A DNA stretch of 64,000 nt, from NCBI GenBank assembly GCA_028280715.1, contig JANQLG010000001.1, positions 1 to 64,000 of the forward strand, read 5' to 3'. The translations under genes were made by a program, and so were the position numbers. This stretch comes from Spongiibacteraceae bacterium (GTDB lineage Bacteria > Pseudomonadota > Gammaproteobacteria > Pseudomonadales > Dasaniaceae). Each line of letters starts with the position of its first letter. Position 1 is the first letter of the stretch. The notes under the pieces are model-generated. The model was not told where the DNA came from and searched no databases. It worked only from the letters and a program-made list of their open reading frames with translations. Below, piece after piece: positions 36,819-45,310 of this stretch.

Positions 36819-37979
36819 TTAAGCAGGCTTACTAGTGTGAATTCCCATAAGCTTGCTGATAATGCCAAGCATGACTTCGCTAGCACCACCCGCTATGGCA
36901 ACAACCCGCATGTCACGGTAAATACGATTTACGATTGTTTCTTCAATATATCCCATACCTCCCCAGAACTGCAGACAGGCATCAGGAATTTCTCTGCACA
37001 ACTGCCCTAATTTAAATTTCGCCATAGAAGCCATCTTGGTGACATCATCACCGGCAATATAAATTTCAGTCGCTTGATATAACAGCGCACGCAGAGATTC
37101 CAATTCCGTTTGCAACTCAGCCAAACGAAAGTGAATGAGCTGATTATCCAATAATGATTGATTGAAGGCTTTTCTATCCTTGGTATATTCAATAGTACTA
37201 TCGATACAAAGCTGAAGATAATTCAAACAAAAGGCGACACCAATAAGCCGCTCTTCCTGAAACTGTATCATTTGATAACTGAAGCCCTTGCCTTGTTCTC
37301 CAATTAAATACCCTCGCGGCACACGAACATTATCAAAAAAAACAGGTGCAGTATCAGAACATCGCATACCCATTTTATGCAAACGTTCTCCCACCATAAT
37401 GCCAGGAAGATCTGAAGGGACGATAACCAGCGATTTATTACTATGCATGGAGTCGTCACTGGTATTCACTAACACACAAAAGAAGTCTGCCTGAGTGGAA
37501 TTAGTGATCCACATTTTACTGCCGTTTATTACATAATCGTCGCCATCGGGTTTGGCATAGGTTTTAATACTGGCAACATCTGATCCAGCTCCAGGTTCAG
37601 AAACTGCGATACTGGCCACCTTATCACCGGCAACCGCAGGCGCGAGAAATTCTTTACGCAGTTCATCACTACCAAACAGGGACAGTGCAGGCGTGGCCAT
37701 ATTGGATTGCACACCAACAGCCATGGGTATACCACCACAATGTGCCGTGCCTAAAGCTTCGGCCGCAACAATCTCAAAACTGTAATCTAAACCTGAACCA
37801 CCAAATGCTTCGGGCTTGGATATACCTAACAAACCCAAGTCGCCCATTTTTTTGAATAAGGTTTTGGCTGGAAAAATACCTTCTGCTTCCCACTCATCAA
37901 CAAAGGGGTTGATTTCATTGTCGACAAACTGCCTGACCGTACGTTGCAGCTCTTCGTGTTCCGGTGTCATTTTCATCAT
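36819..37979 (-). CDS. Acyl-CoA dehydrogenase
   Basis: A 386-residue FAD flavoenzyme of the standard size: an N-terminal helical domain, a middle beta domain (SVSEPG-like IAVSEPGAGSDVASI, then MWITNS) and a C-terminal helical domain (DRKAFNQSL; QFWGGMGYIEE, flavin binding). It introduces the 2,3 double bond in acyl-CoA and passes electrons to electron-transfer flavoprotein. The segment GGASEVMLGII lies where the catalytic Glu is found in several subfamilies. The substrate chain is unknown. GAGG lies five bases before the ATG. It is upstream of the thiolase-like gene and downstream of the NADAR gene. Confidence 0.92.
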   Translation of the reverse strand: MMKMTPEHEELQRTVRQFVDNEINPFVDEWEAEGIFPAKTLFKKMGDLGLLGISKPEAFGGSGLDYSFEIVAAEALGTAHCGGIPMAVGVQSNMATPALSLFGSDELRKEFLAPAVAGDKVASIAVSEPGAGSDVASIKTYAKPDGDDYVINGSKMWITNSTQADFFCVLVNTSDDSMHSNKSLVIVPSDLPGIMVGERLHKMGMRCSDTAPVFFDNVRVPRGYLIGEQGKGFSYQMIQFQEERLIGVAFCLNYLQLCIDSTIEYTKDRKAFNQSLLDNQLIHFRLAELQTELESLRALLYQATEIYIAGDDVTKMASMAKFKLGQLCREIPDACLQFWGGMGYIEETIVNRIYRDMRVVAIAGGASEVMLGIISKLMGIHTSKPA

Positions 37980-37991
37980 AACAGCCTCGTA

Positions 37992-38495
37992 TTAGGTATT
38001 TTTTTCTTGTAGTTTTTCTTCCAGTAGCTTTTCTTCCAGTAACTTGGCTCTTACATTCATTAACACCTGGCCATACATATTCACACCACGTCGGTCCCGA
38101 CCACACCCCCAGTAATAATCGTACTGGCTACTTTCTACCAGTTTTCTGTCATCCGTAGCCAATAATTTTTTGGCGATATCCGGGTAAGTGCGACATTTAA
38201 TATAAACAGCCCTGGTCATATAAACAGCTTTGACTTCTTTCCAGTTTTTGCGAATTTTCTTGAAACGACTACGCCCTATTCGCCTTGCTTTTTTAGGATG
38301 ATCAGCCCGGCGAACCGCTTCCTGACTTTTTTCATCTTCAAACTTCATCGCCTGATAATAGTGCTCAACCGATGGCCACTCTTTATCTTCCAACTCAAAG
38401 GCATGTTTCGAGAAAGTACCTAACTCTTCATTAACATCAGAACGGGAAAGATAGATTGCCGTTTCATCATATTCGGGGAATAAACCTAAAGACAT
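37992..38495 (-). CDS. NADAR family protein (YbiA-like N-glycosidase)
   Basis: A 167-residue soluble protein with the NADAR (DUF1768) pattern: WPSVEHYYQAMKF near residues 40-52, and YDYYWGCGRDRRGVNMYG followed by LMNVR. YbiA-type NADAR enzymes split N-glycosidic bonds, for example in reactive riboflavin intermediates, and others act on ADP-ribose adducts. The exact substrate here is unknown. The C-terminal tail LLEEKLLEEKLQEK comes from a 15-base tandem duplication. It is 12 bases upstream of the acyl-CoA dehydrogenase. Relatives also occur in phage and NAD-based defence contexts, but nothing else here points to one. Confidence 0.85.
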   Translation of the reverse strand: MSLGLFPEYDETAIYLSRSDVNEELGTFSKHAFELEDKEWPSVEHYYQAMKFEDEKSQEAVRRADHPKKARRIGRSRFKKIRKNWKEVKAVYMTRAVYIKCRTYPDIAKKLLATDDRKLVESSQYDYYWGCGRDRRGVNMYGQVLMNVRAKLLEEKLLEEKLQEKNT

Positions 38496-38517
38496 AATAA
38501 ACCTGTTTTTCCTAAAT

Positions 38518-38796
38518 CTATTTGGTTGAGCCCCACAGTTTGGCTACGGCGCGGTCTTCACCACATATCCCCACAACGAGTCCGGTGAAGCCTACAACAC
38601 CAAAAATAATAACAGGGAAGTAATACCCTGCATCCTGACCTTGTGCCATGACAAATACTGTTGTAGCTAAAAATATGAAAAGGCAACTGACGACAATCAA
38701 GATTTTTCTATGGGAGGGTTTATAAGCATAGGGCTCTGTACCCGATTCAAGAGGCGTTAATATGAGCGAAAATAATTGACGTAAAAACTGTTTCAT
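38518..38796 (-). CDS. Small membrane protein of unknown function
   Basis: A 92-residue protein with two hydrophobic helices (about 31-51 and 57-77) and short charged ends. I do not recognise a family. It lies 22 bases upstream of the NADAR gene on the same strand. No clear ribosome site precedes the ATG. A real gene is likely because of length, context and membrane pattern, but no function can be given. Confidence 0.6.
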   Translation of the reverse strand: MKQFLRQLFSLILTPLESGTEPYAYKPSHRKILIVVSCLFIFLATTVFVMAQGQDAGYYFPVIIFGVVGFTGLVVGICGEDRAVAKLWGSTK

Positions 38797-39149
38797 AGGA
38801 GTTCAAATAACATTTTTAGGATAATGTAAGCTGAGATTGTGATTTTTTTCACAACTCATTGCTGCTAACGAAAATGAGTAGGCTACTCTTAATGATACTG
38901 CTTATATAGCTTTCAGCAGTTTTGAGCAGCTACAGGTTCAAAAGACAAAATGGAGTTTAATACAAACCATGACTGGATTCAGCTTTAACACAGCTGCAAT
39001 AACACGCTGTCATCTCCTAGTGTTTTTGCTGATTAGGCTCAGACTGTCATTATCGCCACAATTTTTGTCACAAGAGCCCTCCAAGGTGTCGTTGTTATTC
39101 GCAGCGATATATTCGAACATAAGCTTTTCCAATACTTGAGGTAGTTCTA
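38797..39149. other. Divergent spacer before the acyl-CoA dehydrogenase gene
   Basis: About 350 bases without a gene, holding the promoters of both neighbours. GTTT-AATAC-AAAC (38955-38967) is a small palindrome that could be an operator, though it is not a clean match to the PsrA or FadR sites I know. GAGG lies about eight bases before the ATG at 39150. Confidence 0.4.
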
Positions 39150-40943
39150 ATGGGTCAGTACAAAGCACCTATCCGCGATATTCAGTTTGTCCGCGAAGAA
39201 TTATTAGATGTTAATAGCTTTTATCACAGCTGTGACCAATGGAATGAAGTAGGTAGTGACCTCTCCAATGCCATACTTGATGAATGTGCCAAATTTAGCG
39301 AGAACGTTTTAGCTCCCCTCAATGCTATTGGTGATGAACAAGGTTGTACTTTAGCAGAGGGAGTTGTGACGACGCCCGAAGGTTTTAAAGAAGCCTATCA
39401 GCAGTTTGTTGAAGGTGGTTGGCCATCGCTAGACGGCCCTGTGGAATTCGGCGGTCAAGCGCTTCCTAAATCGCTGGCGCTGACCGTGACTGAGTTAATT
39501 GGTTCAGCTAACTGGTCCTGGAGTATGTACCCTGGCCTTTCCAGAGGTGCCTGCAACACCCTTTTCAAGCATGGTTCAGAAGAGCAAAAGGCAACGTACC
39601 TAAACAAACTGACTGAGGGGACCTGGACAGGCACCATGTGCTTAACGGAACCACACTGTGGCAGTGATCTCGGTATGCTGCGAACCAAAGCTGAACCAAA
39701 TGCCGATGGCAGCTATACCCTAACGGGAACAAAGATTTTTATCTCTTCCGGCGATCACGACATGGCTGAGAATATCATTCATATAGTGCTAGCCAGACTA
39801 CCTGATGCACCTGAGGGCACTAAGGGCATTTCGCTATTTATCGTTCCCAAATTTAACGTCAATGCCGACGGTTCAGTGGGTGAACGCAATGCTGTGAGCT
39901 GTGGCGCACTGGAAGAGAAAATGGGCATCCACGGTAACTCCACTTGTGTTATGAACTTTGATGGCGCTACCGGCTATTTAATCGGCCCGGAGAATAAAGG
40001 CCTCAACTGCATGTTTACTTTTATGAACATGGCAAGAATTGGCACTGCAATTCAAGGCTTATGTCACGCCGAATACGCTTACCAAAATTCTGTAGCGTAT
40101 GCAGAAGAACGATTGCAGATGCGTTCATTGTCAGGCCCAAAAGCCCCGGACAAACCTGCCGATCCGATCATTGTTCATCCTGATGTTCGCAGAATGTTAT
40201 TAACCCAGAAGGCCTTTGCTGAAGGCGGTCGTATGCTGCTGTATTACATCGGTTTGCTGGATGACAGAATGACCATGTCTACCGATGAGGAAGAGAAACA
40301 ATATTACGATGACATGCAAGCTGTTCTCACGCCGATTGCTAAAGCCTTTATGACTGAAACCGGCTTTGAAGCAGCCAATCTCGGTATGCAAATATTCGGT
40401 GGTCATGGCTATATCAGAGAATGGGGCATGGAACAAAATGTTAGAGATAGCCGCATATCCATGTTGTATGAAGGAACCACAGGTATTCAATCATTAGATT
40501 TATTGGGCAGAAAAATTCTAATGAGTGGTGGTCAAAGCTTAAAAATCATTCTCGATTTATTCAATGAATTTGTACACTCTCATCAGGATACCGCTGAACT
40601 TCAAGAATTTATCGAACCACTAGCTCAACTGCTAACAGAATGGCCAAAACTAACAGAGCAAATTGGCGCAGCAGCTATGAATAATCCCGATGAGGTCAAT
40701 GCCGCCTGTGTCGACTATCTCATGTACTCAGGCTATGTTTGCTATGCGTATATGTTTGCTCGTTCCGCATTAGTAGCACAACAGGCACTGAAAGAGGGAA
40801 CCGATGAAAAAGAATTTTACGAAGGAAAAATCTACCTCGCACGATTCTTCTACCAACGTCTATTACCGAGAACAGTGACTTATGCGCAAACCATGGTATC
40901 TGGTGTCGACAACGTGCTTAACGAGGAGGTTAACCCTTTCTAA
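39150..40943 (+). CDS. Acyl-CoA dehydrogenase, long form with extra C-terminal domain
   Basis: A 597-residue enzyme of the long acyl-CoA dehydrogenase group: an N-terminal extension (PIRDIQFVREELLD), the core flavin domain (MCLTEPHCGSDLGMLRTKA; GTKIFISSGDHD), the helical domain with IFGGHGYIREWGMEQNVRDSRISMLYEGTTGIQ, and a further C-terminal helical domain of about 120 residues. The Glu in YEGTTG is the expected catalytic base. Members are used for medium- or long-chain and phenylalkanoyl-CoA oxidation. It is transcribed alone and ends at an intrinsic terminator. Confidence 0.92.
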   Translation: MGQYKAPIRDIQFVREELLDVNSFYHSCDQWNEVGSDLSNAILDECAKFSENVLAPLNAIGDEQGCTLAEGVVTTPEGFKEAYQQFVEGGWPSLDGPVEFGGQALPKSLALTVTELIGSANWSWSMYPGLSRGACNTLFKHGSEEQKATYLNKLTEGTWTGTMCLTEPHCGSDLGMLRTKAEPNADGSYTLTGTKIFISSGDHDMAENIIHIVLARLPDAPEGTKGISLFIVPKFNVNADGSVGERNAVSCGALEEKMGIHGNSTCVMNFDGATGYLIGPENKGLNCMFTFMNMARIGTAIQGLCHAEYAYQNSVAYAEERLQMRSLSGPKAPDKPADPIIVHPDVRRMLLTQKAFAEGGRMLLYYIGLLDDRMTMSTDEEEKQYYDDMQAVLTPIAKAFMTETGFEAANLGMQIFGGHGYIREWGMEQNVRDSRISMLYEGTTGIQSLDLLGRKILMSGGQSLKIILDLFNEFVHSHQDTAELQEFIEPLAQLLTEWPKLTEQIGAAAMNNPDEVNAACVDYLMYSGYVCYAYMFARSALVAQQALKEGTDEKEFYEGKIYLARFFYQRLLPRTVTYAQTMVSGVDNVLNEEVNPF

Positions 40944-40975
40944 TCAACAATTCCTCACCAAAGCGGTAATGATTT

Positions 40976-41008
40976 ATAGCGGCATTATTTAGTAGCCGCT
41001 ATTTTTTT
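40976..41008 (+). terminator. Intrinsic terminator of the long acyl-CoA dehydrogenase gene
   Basis: ATAGCGGC (40976-40983) pairs with GCCGCTAT (40995-41002) and is followed by a run of T. The terminator overlaps the last codons of the converging sthA gene. Confidence 0.82.
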
Positions 41009-42411
41009 ACTGACCTTTGACCAACGATACTTAAAGCCGCAACACGGTAAGCTTCGGCGAGCGTTGGGAAATTAAAAATATTTTCGACGAAGGCATCAAT
41101 CGTCATATCAGACAACAATCCCATTTGTCCAATATGAATAAGTTCGGTTGCACCCTCACCCACAATCTGAACACCTAAAAGCTTTTCCCCCGTAGGGTCG
41201 GCGATCATTCGCAGCAAGCCATCCTGTATACCTGAAATTTGTCCGCGTGCTACTTCTTCAAAAGGCGCGACACCGACAATAGGATCGCCATATTTTTCAA
41301 TAGCTTGTACTTCACTCATGCCAACAGTAGATAACTCAGGAATAGCATAAATTCCTGCGGGAATCGTATCTGTCATTTCACCCAGGTCGACACCCAAAGC
41401 TGCGCAACTGGCTCGCCTACCCTGTTCCATCGAAGCGGACGCCAAAGATGGTGGACCCACCACATCGCCCGCAGCATAAATATTTTCCACTGCGGTACGG
41501 TAAAAACGATCAACGGGAATTACACCGTGATCGTTCAAAGCAATGCCAGCGTTTTCAATCGCTAAACCCTGGATATTAGCTACTCGCCCCGCTGCAGACA
41601 GTAACTTTTCACTTTTAATGATCTGCCCATCTTCAAGTTCAGTGACGACCTGTGAAATACCATCCCAGTAAACACGCTTGATAGTAGCATTGGGAATAAA
41701 CTCGGCACCTTCTGCTTCAAATGCATGCACAAAACGATCAGTCAATGCCTGATCCAAAAAACCCAGCGGCCTTGGATAGCGATCAATCATCGTGACTTTG
41801 ACACCTAGACTGGCAAAAATGGATGCGTACTCACTGGCAATCACACCGCCACCTAACACTGTTAGCGTTTGCGGCAGATAGACCATCGATAAAATCGAGT
41901 CGCTATCAAACACATGTTCGTGGTCAACCTCGATATTGTCCAATTGTCTGGGAATTGAGCCAGTAGCAATAATGAAATAATCAGCTTGATACTCCTGATA
42001 TTTTCCTCCAGGCATAGTCACGCCAACACGATGTGTATCCAGAAAACTGGCTCGACCTAAAACGCGTTCAATTTTATTTCGTTTAATTTGCTTATTGATA
42101 TAATCATCATGCGCACTCATTACTGAATGCATATTTTCAACTAGCGTGGCCATTTCCAAATCAGCGCGCAGTGAAAAAGAAAACAGTTCAGCATGATGTC
42201 TAAGATTAGCGGTGCGCAGTGCATTTTCTCTCAGAGTTTTACTGGGTATGGTGCCTCGGTGTACACAGGCACCACCTAACACCTTATCACCTTCAATCAG
42301 AGCGACTTTTTTGCCAGCCTTTGCTGCCTGTACTGCTCCTTTTTGACCGGCAGGCCCGCTGCCAATAACAATAATATCGAATTGTTTATCACTCATGTTG
42401 CCAGCACTCAT
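40999..42411 (-). CDS. sthA: Soluble NAD(P) transhydrogenase
   Basis: A 470-residue flavoprotein of the disulfide reductase fold: FAD motif DIIVIGSGPAGQKGA, GGACVHRGTIPSKTL, an NAD site (LTVLGGGVIASEYASIFASLG) and the second FAD motif NIYAAGDVVGPPS. The usual C-x4-C redox pair is C-x4-T, which marks soluble transhydrogenase rather than lipoamide dehydrogenase. It moves hydride between NADPH and NAD to balance the pools. The ATG overlaps the stop of the HDOD gene upstream (ATGA), which suggests coupled translation. An ATG five codons on (42396) is the alternative start. Confidence 0.93.
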   Translation of the reverse strand: MSAGNMSDKQFDIIVIGSGPAGQKGAVQAAKAGKKVALIEGDKVLGGACVHRGTIPSKTLRENALRTANLRHHAELFSFSLRADLEMATLVENMHSVMSAHDDYINKQIKRNKIERVLGRASFLDTHRVGVTMPGGKYQEYQADYFIIATGSIPRQLDNIEVDHEHVFDSDSILSMVYLPQTLTVLGGGVIASEYASIFASLGVKVTMIDRYPRPLGFLDQALTDRFVHAFEAEGAEFIPNATIKRVYWDGISQVVTELEDGQIIKSEKLLSAAGRVANIQGLAIENAGIALNDHGVIPVDRFYRTAVENIYAAGDVVGPPSLASASMEQGRRASCAALGVDLGEMTDTIPAGIYAIPELSTVGMSEVQAIEKYGDPIVGVAPFEEVARGQISGIQDGLLRMIADPTGEKLLGVQIVGEGATELIHIGQMGLLSDMTIDAFVENIFNFPTLAEAYRVAALSIVGQRSVKK

Positions 42412-43271
42412 AACGACAAAGCTCCAATGGCATCTTTAATTAATGCTGATTTTTTCAGAAGTTGCTGTACATCTTCAGCATACAAATTGATATCAATAAT
42501 ATCTGTATGTTCAATGATAGCTTGTTCGTCGTATTCGACGTTATCAACCTCGTAACTTGCAAAAACAATAGCCGCACGCACACAGCTAATCGTGCTCTGA
42601 TTTGCAGGATCAATCGTAAAATTACTTTCAGTTCGAGGTGATAATGCCTTAATCGTTTGAGTAACACTGGCGGGCAATTGCCACTGTTCGGCTAAAGTAA
42701 CACCGATATGGGCATAATACTCATTCATTAATTGCCGTACTTCTTCTTCACTCAGCGATAAGCCATGTATATGTGAAATTCCCAAAGCTGTTTGCAATAC
42801 CACCGGCTTTCCGATTTGAAATAACAATCCACAGAGAAAGGCTGACTCAACATTTTTTCTAGCGTGCCGTGCAACTTCCTTAGCCCATACTGCAGTCGCT
42901 AGCGATGATTGCCACAATTGTTTAACTAATGTTTCAAAGCCTTTAGCAGAAAATAGAGCCGGCCCCATTGTGGCAGCTAAAGCAATTTCTGTCATACTCT
43001 GCATCCCCAAACGGGCAATCGCTTGCTGCAAAGATGTCATTTGCGTGTTAGGGCTATACGCAGCAGAATTCGCTATGCGCATGACATGACCGGCTAATGC
43101 TTGATCACTTTGAATTAGTGTTGCTAATGCAGCAGCATCGGACTCAGGATCATTTACCAAGGCCAATACTTGAGAAATGACCTGTGGCAGCATTGGCAAA
43201 TCCAAGGTCTTATCATCAATACGTTGCTGTAATTCTTGAGCAATTGTGTTCAAATCTTGTCTCCGGTGCAC
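42408..43271 (-). CDS. HDOD domain signalling protein
   Basis: A 287-residue protein with an HDOD domain (LPMLPQVISQVLALVNDP, then LIQSDQALAGHVMRIANSAAY) over most of its length. HDOD domains are HD-like but lack the full metal site, and serve in signalling or regulation with c-di-GMP and two-component networks. No output domain is attached. The frame opens with GTG at 43271. A TTG at 43253 has GGAG seven bases upstream and may be the real start. It overlaps sthA by four bases. Confidence 0.85.
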   Translation of the reverse strand: MHRRQDLNTIAQELQQRIDDKTLDLPMLPQVISQVLALVNDPESDAAALATLIQSDQALAGHVMRIANSAAYSPNTQMTSLQQAIARLGMQSMTEIALAATMGPALFSAKGFETLVKQLWQSSLATAVWAKEVARHARKNVESAFLCGLLFQIGKPVVLQTALGISHIHGLSLSEEEVRQLMNEYYAHIGVTLAEQWQLPASVTQTIKALSPRTESNFTIDPANQSTISCVRAAIVFASYEVDNVEYDEQAIIEHTDIIDINLYAEDVQQLLKKSALIKDAIGALSL

Positions 43272-43398
43272 TTACCAATTGAATCGCGTGATAATAGCTA
43301 TATAGCCTTTATGCAATATCAAATCCAAAAAATAACTTGTTACAGTTTAGAACATATTAGCTATCTGTCAGCGTAATATTTAAACAGTTTTATATCGC

Positions 43399-44133
43399 AT
43401 GGATTCTCTACCTATTATTTATCACGATAACTATTTAGTTGCTATTAACAAACCCAGTGGCCTGTTAGTCCATCGCAGCAATATCGACCGACATGAAACG
43501 CGTTTTGCTGTGCAGATGCTACGCGATCAGTTGCAGCAATATGTTTATCCTGTGCACCGCCTGGATAAACCTACTTCAGGTGTATTACTGTTTGGATTGT
43601 CTCCCGAAATAGCGAAAACATTATCGGACGCTTTTGCTCACAGAAAAGTCAGCAAAACTTATTTGGCGGTGGTACGCGGATATGCCGATGGAGAAGGCAT
43701 TATCGATCACCCATTAAAAGAGAAACTGGATAAAATGACGGATCGACTCAGTCGTGCAGATAAACCCGCTCAATCAGCAGTGACACGTTACCAACGATTG
43801 GCAACAGCTGAAATCCCTTATGAAATAGATCGATACCCACAAAGCCGTTATTCCTTGGTGAAAGCATTTCCTGAAACAGGAAGAAAACATCAAATCCGCA
43901 GGCATTTAAAGCATATCGGCCATCCTATTATCGGTGATGCCAAACACGGTAAAGGCGTCCATAATCGTTTTTTTAACTCGCATTTTAATAGTCATCGACT
44001 ATTACTGGCATGCATACAATTACAACTACAACATCCTGTTAGTGATGAGCTGCTTACACTGGATGCAGATTTAGATACTGACTTTCAATCGGTGATTGAT
44101 GGTTTAGGATGGAGTGCCATTGCTCTCAATTAA
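43399..44133 (+). CDS. truC: tRNA pseudouridine(65) synthase
   Basis: A 244-residue pseudouridine synthase of the RluA/TruC family. The catalytic motif is HRLDKPTSGVLLFG, with Asp near residue 52; GLLVHRSNIDR at the N-terminus and ETGRKHQIRRHLKHIGHPIIGD are typical of TruC, which modifies uridine 65 of certain tRNAs. It aligns with E. coli TruC along most of its length. No strong ribosome site precedes the ATG. It is divergent from the HDOD-sthA pair. Confidence 0.93.
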   Translation: MDSLPIIYHDNYLVAINKPSGLLVHRSNIDRHETRFAVQMLRDQLQQYVYPVHRLDKPTSGVLLFGLSPEIAKTLSDAFAHRKVSKTYLAVVRGYADGEGIIDHPLKEKLDKMTDRLSRADKPAQSAVTRYQRLATAEIPYEIDRYPQSRYSLVKAFPETGRKHQIRRHLKHIGHPIIGDAKHGKGVHNRFFNSHFNSHRLLLACIQLQLQHPVSDELLTLDADLDTDFQSVIDGLGWSAIALN

Positions 44134-44175
44134 AAGAGCTGAAGTAAAAGAGCTAAACTAAAAGTACTAAGACAA

Positions 44176-44210
44176 AAAACCGCCGATGAAAAAAACCAAC
44201 GGCGGTTTTA
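44176..44210 (+). terminator. Intrinsic terminator of truC, possibly bidirectional
   Basis: AAAACCGCCG (44176-44185) and CGGCGGTTTT (44200-44209) form a 10-bp stem. It lies between the converging truC and thioredoxin-like lipoprotein genes and has A and T tracts on both sides. Confidence 0.85.
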
Positions 44211-44229
44211 AAGAAACTTTTCTGCAGTA

Positions 44230-44817
44230 TTAAAAAACCCGCTGGATTACTTCTTCAAGCTGTGTAGAAGACGGACGTGTTTTGAAATCTTCACTGACAA
44301 AATACCACACCACATCTCCATTTTGGTCAATTAATATGACAGCAGGATGAGGTAGCTTTTCATCACGTCTAATGCCATATAGATCAGTGACTTTCAGTTC
44401 TGGATCAGAAAGAAACACATAGGGCTGTTCAAAACGTTCTGCAAATTCAGACGAATCTTCAATACTGTCTGGGCTGATACCCAAAAGCTGTACATTATAC
44501 TCTTTCAGTTTTGGAAAGAGGTTTTGAATATCTTCTAGATGACTGACACAGAATGGACACCACTCGCCACGATAAAAAACCAACATGACATTAGATTTAC
44601 CTTGATAATTCGATAGCGTAATGCCATTGCCCTTATGGTCACCAAGGGTGAAATCCGGAGCAGCTTTGCCAACTTCAAGATTAACCCCTGAAACATCACT
44701 ATAACCATCTTCGTTGTTAACCACTCCCTCATCCACTGGACCAGTGCTGCAGGCCTGTAAAAATAGCAGCAAACTGGCACATATGACCGCTGCTGTATAT
44801 CGAATCGCTTTTCTCAT
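44230..44817 (-). CDS. Redoxin-family lipoprotein (peroxiredoxin/TlpA-like)
   Basis: A 195-residue protein from this start. The signal ends LLFLQAC, a lipobox with Cys23. The rest is an AhpC/TSA-type redoxin domain: APDFTLGDHKG, then VFYRGEWCPFC with the CxxC active site, and GISPDSIEDSSEFAERF. Such lipoproteins reduce peroxides or disulfides in the envelope. I chose the ATG at 44817, which has GGGG seven bases upstream. A start at 44865 would add a stretch without signal character. Confidence 0.85.
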   Translation of the reverse strand: MRKAIRYTAAVICASLLLFLQACSTGPVDEGVVNNEDGYSDVSGVNLEVGKAAPDFTLGDHKGNGITLSNYQGKSNVMLVFYRGEWCPFCVSHLEDIQNLFPKLKEYNVQLLGISPDSIEDSSEFAERFEQPYVFLSDPELKVTDLYGIRRDEKLPHPAVILIDQNGDVVWYFVSEDFKTRPSSTQLEEVIQRVF

Positions 44818-44876
44818 AATGCATCCCCTCAGATGAAAATATGTCTCTAAAAAATAATACGGCAATAACAGAGAGC

Positions 44877-45275
44877 CTATGACCGGCCTTCAGGGGAATT
44901 AGTTCCCAATAAGGACTTTTTCATATTGGCAGCGATAGTAGTAGCTATCTGCTTAGCCCGCTCAGCGTTAGGTCCAGCATATAACTTATCCATATTGGCG
45001 ATAAAATACTCCAGCCAATGCTGGTAATCCTGTTCCGTTAAAAGACGCTTGGCATTCACGGCGCGGTGAATATTCATGGTATGTCGGTTATAGGCACTGC
45101 CACCGAGTAATAATTTCTCCCAGTAATCGGCAATCAAAGGAAGATGCTTTTTCAGATCAACCTCTGCTACTTGTAAAAAAATAGGTGCCAACTCAGAGTC
45201 ATTGAGCAGGTCACTATAGAACGACTCAACAAAACACTCGATGTCTTCCCGGTTTTTAAGATCGGAGCTAAGCAT
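44877..45275 (-). CDS. Group III truncated haemoglobin
   Basis: A 132-residue globin of the truncated, group III type: LKNREDIECFVESFYSDLL at the N-terminus, YWEKLLLGGSAY, then MNIHRAV with the proximal His near residue 70. Group III globins bind haem and probably deal with nitric oxide or oxygen in low-oxygen conditions. The lipoprotein redoxin follows about 60 bases later on the same strand, so both may serve stress defence. An in-frame TTG at 45296 is an alternative start. Confidence 0.88.
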   Translation of the reverse strand: MLSSDLKNREDIECFVESFYSDLLNDSELAPIFLQVAEVDLKKHLPLIADYWEKLLLGGSAYNRHTMNIHRAVNAKRLLTEQDYQHWLEYFIANMDKLYAGPNAERAKQIATTIAANMKKSLLGTNSPEGRS

Positions 45276-45310
45276 GTGTGCCAAACGAAATAGCAAATGA
45301 TGTGGTTATT

